Shown one piece after another: positions 6,071 to 9,778 of a stretch of DNA of 9,778 nt; the first letter of the stretch is position 1, and the number at the start of each line of letters is the position of its first letter. The stretch comes from Acidothermaceae bacterium. GTDB lineage: Bacteria; Actinomycetota; Actinomycetes; Acidothermales; Acidothermaceae. Under the pieces are notes generated by a model. The model ran no database searches. It was not told the origin of the DNA and saw only the letters and a program-made list of their open reading frames with translations. A program made the translations under genes and the position numbers. The stretch spans positions 1 through 9,778 of the forward strand of contig JAICLV010000095.1 of NCBI GenBank assembly GCA_025925185.1, read 5' to 3'.

Positions 6071-6393
6071 GCGATTCCTCCACGCGCGATGGTGGGCCGA
6101 GTGTCGACCTCACCCTCAGGCTTGCTGGGCGCGGCGTTCGCGGGCCAGCCGAACGTGTCGCCGCGTCGGCGCGGCCGCTGCGCCAGTTGGACGCCGGGCA
6201 GCACCCCAATTGGCGCCGCCGGGATCGGCACCGGCGTCGTCACCGGCGGGTGACCCGGCACGGCGGGCAGCGCGCCTGCCGCCGTGATCGGCGGGTGATC
6301 ACTGCGCCCACCGGGCGGCGGCGGTTCGAGCGTGGTCGCGCTTGGTGGTTGGACCGGCTCGAGCGCGCCGTCGTCAGGTCGGGGTTGCGTCAT
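6067..6393 (-). CDS. Proline-rich hypothetical protein
   Basis: This 108-residue protein has no recognised domain. It is very rich in Pro (PPPPGG, PVTTPVPIPAAPIGVLPG), with Thr, Ala and Gly, and lacks a signal peptide or membrane helix; it is probably disordered. A short basic patch RPRRRGDTFGWP (73-84) is the only distinctive segment. The ATG has AAGGA three nt upstream, which is rather close. The stop overlaps the next ATG (ATGA), and this tight coupling to a clear membrane-protein gene is the main reason to accept it as real. The sigma factor stop lies 53 nt upstream. An open frame of this size can arise by chance in high-GC DNA, so confidence is moderate. Confidence 0.6.
   Translation of the reverse strand: MTQPRPDDGALEPVQPPSATTLEPPPPGGRSDHPPITAAGALPAVPGHPPVTTPVPIPAAPIGVLPGVQLAQRPRRRGDTFGWPANAAPSKPEGEVDTRPTIARGGIA
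6076..6081 (-). promoter_or_regulatory. Ribosome-binding site of the two-helix membrane protein
   Basis: GGAGGA stands 5 nt before the ATG at 6070 and lies inside the last codons of the upstream proline-rich gene. It confirms the start and the ATGA junction. Confidence 0.7.
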
Positions 6394-6446
6394 GGTTCCT
6401 TGGATACCACACCGAGGTCGGCGGTCCGCGCCTAGGCGGAGGCGTG

Positions 6447-7637
6447 TTAGCTAGCCCACTCCAGCAGCGAGTCCGGCGAGTCGGGGTCGCGCAGCTTCGC
6501 GAGCGCCTCCTTCTCGATCTGCCGGATCCGCTCGCGGGTCAGACCGACATCCTGGCCGATCTCGTCGAGGGTGTGCGGACGGCCGCCCACCAGGCCGAAC
6601 CGCAGCGCTAGCACTCGCGACTCGCGCGGGTCGAGGCCGGCGAGCGCGCGGTGGATCGTGTCGATCATTGCCTGGTACTCCATGGCGTCGCTCGCGCCAG
6701 GGGCCTCGGCGTCCTCGATCAGGTCGCCGAGCCGGGTGTCCTCGTCGTCGCCGACCGGGTTGTCGAGGCTGACCGGCTGGCGCGCGTTGCGCAGCATCTC
6801 CTCGATCTGCTCAGGCGTGCGGTCGAGCTCGGCGGCGAGCTCCTGCGGAGTTGGCTCACGGCCCAGCCGCTGGTGCAGGTCGCGCTGCAACCGGCCCAGC
6901 TTGTTCAGCTGCTCCACCACGTGGACGGGCAGCCGGATCGTGCGGGCCTGGTCGGCCAGCGCACGGGTGATCGCCTGCCGGATCCACCACATCGCGTAGG
7001 TGGAGAACTTGTAGCCCTTCATGTAGTCGAACTTCTCGACGGCGCGGATCAGCCCGAGGTTGCCCTCCTGGACGACGTCGAGGAAAGACATGCCGCGGTT
7101 GGAGTAACGCTTGGCGACCGACACGACGAGGCGCAGGTTGGCCTCCAGCATGTGCGCCTTGGCGCGCTTGCCGTCGTCGTGAAGCACCTCGAGCTCGCGG
7201 CGCAGCTTCGGCGACAGCTTGTTCTCGCGCAGCTTCTGGCCGGCGTAAAGGCCCGCCTCGATCCGCTTGGCGAGATCGACTTCTTGGGCCGCGTTGAGCA
7301 GCGGTGTGCGGCCGATTTCGTTCAGGTAGTTGCGCACCGGGTCGGACGAGACTCCAGGCTCGTCGCTGTCGAGGTCGGGCTCATCGGAGGCGTCGCTGGA
7401 GTTGTCGGACGCGTCGCTGGATGCGTCGTCGGGCGCGCCGCTGGAGGCGTCGTCGGGCGCGGCGGGAACGCGCGCGTCGACCTCAGCCGCCACGGGTTCG
7501 CCGTCGGCCTGGTCAGCGGTTATGGTGGAGCGAACCTCCGCCTCCTCGCTCGTGGCGAGGGCAGCGGCGGCGCTTGTCGTGCGGGCGGTCCGCTTGCGGT
7601 CACGCGTGGTGATGATCGGCTCCTTAGTCGAGTTCAT
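6447..7637 (-). CDS. Group 2 (SigB/Hrd-like) RNA polymerase sigma-70 factor
   Basis: This 396-residue protein resembles principal sigma factors. It has an N-terminal basic then Asp/Ser-rich tail (about 1-95); region 1.2 [20 protein letters not shown] (about 97-116); region 2 [20 protein letters not shown] and [20 protein letters not shown] (about 164-229), which binds core polymerase and the -10 element; region 3; and the region 4.2 helix-turn-helix [20 protein letters not shown] (about 356-375) for the -35. The C-terminus LLEWAS, rather than the YLD usual in principal factors, and the short N-terminus favour a SigB/HrdA/HrdD-like alternative factor. The ATG at 7637 lacks a clear ribosome-binding site. 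An upstream ATG at 7715 has GAGGGG 7 nt before it, but the extra codons include AGG, AGA, TAT and many A/T third positions, unlike the gene body, and contain the predicted promoter. Confidence 0.93.
   Translation of the reverse strand: MNSTKEPIITTRDRKRTARTTSAAAALATSEEAEVRSTITADQADGEPVAAEVDARVPAAPDDASSGAPDDASSDASDNSSDASDEPDLDSDEPGVSSDPVRNYLNEIGRTPLLNAAQEVDLAKRIEAGLYAGQKLRENKLSPKLRRELEVLHDDGKRAKAHMLEANLRLVVSVAKRYSNRGMSFLDVVQEGNLGLIRAVEKFDYMKGYKFSTYAMWWIRQAITRALADQARTIRLPVHVVEQLNKLGRLQRDLHQRLGREPTPQELAAELDRTPEQIEEMLRNARQPVSLDNPVGDDEDTRLGDLIEDAEAPGASDAMEYQAMIDTIHRALAGLDPRESRVLALRFGLVGGRPHTLDEIGQDVGLTRERIRQIEKEALAKLRDPDSPDSLLEWAS
7423..7461 (-). repeat. 24-bp period repeat in the sigma factor acidic tail
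   Basis: GCGTCGTCGGGCGCG occurs at 7423-7437 and 7447-7461, a 24-bp period encoding eight-residue [12 protein letters not shown] units. Related SSDAS units continue at about 7385-7425. This gives the acidic Ser/Asp tail (residues about 63-94) ahead of region 1.2. Confidence 0.6.
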
Positions 7638-7659
7638 CGATTTACGTCGGTATCTATAC

Positions 7660-7684
7660 AACGCATGACGCCGCGCGGTGTTCC
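7660..7684 (-). promoter_or_regulatory. Candidate ECF-type (SigH/SigE-like) promoter of the sigma gene
   Basis: On the - strand GGAAC (7684-7680), 17 nt, then GTT (7662-7660) and TATAGAT. This fits the GGAA(C/T)-N17-19-GTT promoters read by actinobacterial SigH/SigE/SigR. In Mycobacterium tuberculosis sigB is known to be transcribed from a promoter of this class, so the placement is biologically consistent. The predicted leader to the ATG at 7637 is only about 15 nt. It is pattern-based, without expression data. Confidence 0.5.
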
Positions 7685-7779
7685 TGGGTTGGCGTCGCCG
7701 TGAGGCGCTCATCATGGACATACCCCTCGACGCCTTCACGATCACCTCGATGATCGCCCGACGTGATCTGGTTATGCGC

Positions 7780-7795
7780 TGTGACGCACGTCACC
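7780..7795. promoter_or_regulatory. CRP/GlxR-like operator palindrome
   Basis: TGTGA-CGCACG-TCACC differs from the CRP/GlxR consensus TGTGA-N6-TCACA by the last base. Inside it GTGACG-CA-CGTCAC is a perfect inverted repeat (7781-7794). It sits about 96 nt upstream of the -35 of the sigma promoter candidate and about 140 nt after the end of the synthetase gene. A CRP-family regulator is the best guess, not shown. Confidence 0.45.
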
Positions 7796-7935
7796 ATTTC
7801 GTTTCCGGCCGCCGGGCGCCGAGGGTCCTTCGCCGCCTGCGTGCGCATGCTCAGCGCGGCGGTGATCCGGCTCACCGGTCGCGCCCGCGCCGGCAGGTCG
7901 ACCGGCTCGCGGTGCGCCGCCGACGCGCGTAGCAG

Positions 7936-9778
7936 TCAGCGCAGTTGCGGGAGGTCCTTGAAGTTCTCGAGCGAGTCCGGGTTCGCCAACGCCTCGGTGT
8001 TGCGCACGGGCCGGCCGTGCACGACGTCGCGCACCGCCAACTCCACGAGCTTGCCGCTGCGGGTGCGCGGCACGTCGCCCACGGCGAGGATGAGCGCCGG
8101 CACATGCCGGGGCGAGCAGTTGCCGCGGATCGCGGCCTTGATGCGGGCGGCCAACTCCTCGGTGAGCTCGTGACCGTCAGCCATTTTGACGAAGAGGACG
8201 ACGCGAACGTCGCCCCTGAGGTCCTGTCCGATCACCACGGACTCGGCGACCTCGGGGAACAACTCGACTTGGCGGTAGATCTCCGCCGTGCCGATGCGCA
8301 CGCCGCCCGGATTGAGGGTCGCGTCGGACCGCCCGGTGATGACGAAACCGCCGTGCTCGGTGCGCGCCAGCCAGTCGCCGTGCCGCCAGACACCGGGAAA
8401 GTCACTGAAATAGGCGTTCTCGTAACGGCTTCCGTCGTCGTCCGCCCAAAAACCGAGCGGCATCGAGGGAAACGGCTCGGTGCAGACGAGTTCGCCGGTG
8501 ACGCCGACCGCGGCCGACGCCCCGTTCTCGTCGTAGACATCCACCGCCATGCCAAGCGCCGGACCTTGAATCTCTCCGCGATAGACCGGCCGCGTCGGGT
8601 CGCCCAGGACGAAGCAACCGCAGATGTCGGTGCCGCCGGAGATCGACGCGAGGTGCACGTCGGACTTCACCTGCTCGTAGACGTAGTCGAAGTTCTCCGC
8701 GCTGAGTGGCGAACCGGTCGACGTGATGGTGCGCAGCGTGGCGAGGCTGTGCTGCGTCGATGGTGACACGCCCAGCTTGCGCAGGCTGTCGATGTACTTC
8801 GCGGAGGTTCCGAACAGCGTGATGCCGACCTCGTCGACCAGGTCGAACAGCGAGTGCGAAGAGGGATGCACCGGCGAACCGTCGTAGACGACGAGAGTCG
8901 CGGACGACGCGAGGGCGCCGAGCAACCAGTTCCACATCATCCAGCCCGTCGTCGTGTAGTAGAAGACGCGGTCGGCGGGTCGGATGTCGCAGTGCAGCTG
9001 GTGTTCTTTCAGCAATGTGAGCAGCAAACCCCCGGCGCGGTGCACGATGCATTTCGGGACGCCGGTGGTGCCCGACGAGTACAACACGAACTGCGGCGCG
9101 TCGAACGGCAAGGGCACCGCGGCAACCGGCGCCGGCTTGCTGACGAACTCGTGCCAGGGAATGGAATTCGGCAAACCTCTCGTCGACGGAACGTCTGCCA
9201 AGTACGGCACGACGACGGCCCTCGCCAACGACGGCAACCCCGCCCGGATCTCGCGCAACCGCGCCAGACAGTCGTGTGACTTGCCCGCGTAGACGTAACC
9301 ATCGGCCGCGACAAGCACCTTCGGCCTGACCTGACCGAATCGGTCGAGCACGCCGCTCACACCGAAATCCGGGGACGTGGACGTGTAAATCGCCCCGATG
9401 GCGGCGGCCGCGAGCGCGGTGATGTACGCCTCCGGGATGTTCGGAAGCCAAGCCGCGACGACGTCGCCGCGCTCGACCCCCGCGTCTCGCAACCCTTGGG
9501 CGGCTCCGCCCACAGCGCCGCGAAGTTCGCGATAGGTCAACGACGACCGCTCGCCGTCCTCCCGGGCGGCCAGGATCGCCGGGGTGTCGTCGGTAGCACG
9601 CAGGAGGGTGTCGACGACGTTGAGTTTGGCATCGGGGAAGAACCGCGCGTCGCGCATGCGCCCGCCGGGCAGGTACGAACGCTCGCCGCGGTCACCGACC
9701 ACCGCGGTGTGATCCCACAGGGCAGACCAGAAGTCGCCGGGCCGCTCGACCGAGAAGCGGTGCAACGCCACGGAGTCG
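7936..9778 (-). CDS. Acetoacetyl-CoA synthetase, 5' end outside the window
   Basis: This acyl-adenylate-forming enzyme converts acetoacetate, ATP and CoA to acetoacetyl-CoA, AMP and PPi (EC 6.2.1.16), for ketone-body use or polyhydroxyalkanoate metabolism. 614 codons including the stop are visible and the frame is open to the window edge. Homologues carry roughly 40 more residues before the LHRFSVERPGDFW segment, so the GTG at 9771 is probably internal. Motifs (numbered from that GTG) are the P-loop YSSGTTGVPKCIVH (231-244), the acetoacetyl-CoA synthetase type TTTGWMMWNWLLGALASSAT (273-292), ISGGTDICG (375-383), the hinge/ATP site GGFVITGRSDATLNPGGVRI, and the catalytic Lys574 in TRSGKLVE near the C-terminus. 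A propionate or acetate CoA ligase is less likely because of the N-terminal HRFSVERPGDFWSALWD block and the SISGGTDICGCF motif. No neighbouring thiolase or CoA-transferase gene is visible. Confidence 0.92.
   Translation of the reverse strand, partial: DSVALHRFSVERPGDFWSALWDHTAVVGDRGERSYLPGGRMRDARFFPDAKLNVVDTLLRATDDTPAILAAREDGERSSLTYRELRGAVGGAAQGLRDAGVERGDVVAAWLPNIPEAYITALAAAAIGAIYTSTSPDFGVSGVLDRFGQVRPKVLVAADGYVYAGKSHDCLARLREIRAGLPSLARAVVVPYLADVPSTRGLPNSIPWHEFVSKPAPVAAVPLPFDAPQFVLYSSGTTGVPKCIVHRAGGLLLTLLKEHQLHCDIRPADRVFYYTTTGWMMWNWLLGALASSATLVVYDGSPVHPSSHSLFDLVDEVGITLFGTSAKYIDSLRKLGVSPSTQHSLATLRTITSTGSPLSAENFDYVYEQVKSDVHLASISGGTDICGCFVLGDPTRPVYRGEIQGPALGMAVDVYDENGASAAVGVTGELVCTEPFPSMPLGFWADDDGSRYENAYFSDFPGVWRHGDWLARTEHGGFVITGRSDATLNPGGVRIGTAEIYRQVELFPEVAESVVIGQDLRGDVRVVLFVKMADGHELTEELAARIKAAIRGNCSPRHVPALILAVGDVPRTRSGKLVELAVRDVVHGRPVRNTEALANPDSLENFKDLPQLR

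Larger units (their letters stand above)
7638..7935. other. Intergenic regulatory region upstream of the sigma gene
   Basis: This region separates the acetoacetyl-CoA synthetase stop from the sigma factor start. It carries the ECF-type promoter candidate (7660-7684) and a CRP-like palindrome (7780-7795). Frames open across it on both strands (for example + 7678-7932) translate to Arg/His-rich sequences with no recognisable domain, and I treat them as non-coding. No clear terminator with a U tract was seen after the synthetase gene. Confidence 0.6.

Noticed and set aside
6425..6440. Hairpin TCCGC-GCCTAG-GCGGA as a terminator after the sigma gene
   Set aside because: The stem is only 5 bp and there is no T run after it. 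It may be a weak hairpin but does not support a terminator call.
7638..7745. Longer start for the sigma factor (ATG at 7715 with GAGGGG, or GTG at 7745)
   Set aside because: The added codons use rare AGG/AGA and A/T third positions unlike the gene body, encode an atypical Arg-rich tail and overlap the promoter candidate. It is not fully excluded because the 7637 ATG lacks a good ribosome-binding site.
7654..8173. Small frames across 7654-7935 on both strands
   Set aside because: No domain, no fitting ribosome-binding site, and composition typical of shadow frames. The region looks like promoter DNA instead.
1..9778. CRISPR array, tRNA/rRNA genes, transposase, phage or toxin-antitoxin genes
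   Set aside because: I looked for regular spaced repeats, tRNA-like cloverleaf ends, DDE transposase or integrase motifs and small toxin-antitoxin pairs, and saw none.

Overview
The window is high-GC DNA from an actinobacterium; the genus cannot be fixed from sequence alone. The evidence is the gene set: a DUF222-type HNH gene end, DUF3039, a MurT/GatD pair, a group 2 (SigB/Hrd-like) sigma factor, and small actinobacterial membrane and proline-rich proteins. Nearly all of it reads as core chromosome rather than a mobile or defence island.

Layout. On the + strand, 2-160 is the 3' end of an HNH endonuclease gene. A 339-base non-coding stretch follows (161-499), holding a degenerate 16-bp tandem repeat and one arm of an inverted repeat whose other arm lies in the end of kynU. 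Everything else is on the - strand. In transcription order these genes are: an acetoacetyl-CoA synthetase (7936-9778, 5' end outside the window); a 298-base intergenic region with a CRP-like palindrome and an ECF-type promoter candidate; the sigma factor (6447-7637); a proline-rich small protein (6067-6393); a two-helix membrane protein (5705-6070); murT (4384-5679); gatD (3648-4394); a rhodanese (3293-3637); a rhomboid-like protein (2474-3226); yqgE (2046-2600); a DUF3039 protein (1739-2035); and kynU (500-1735).

How the genes work together. MurT and GatD form the enzyme that amidates D-glutamate of lipid II, and their genes overlap by 11 nt. The other genes from the sigma factor to kynU are packed with overlaps or gaps of at most 66 nt, so co-transcription of much of this ten-gene run is plausible. 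Two sites shaped like SigH/SigE/SigR promoters (GGAAC, 17-18 nt, GTT) lie before the sigma gene and before the rhomboid gene. They suggest stress-responsive entry points into the run. KynU (tryptophan catabolism) and the acetoacetyl-CoA synthetase (acetoacetate use) are metabolic enzymes with no pathway partners in the window.

I see no clear undescribed system. The observations most worth checking are the paired ECF-type promoters, the 127-nt out-of-frame overlap of the rhomboid and yqgE genes, the Ser/Ala/Pro insertion in MurT, and the repeats around the end of kynU.
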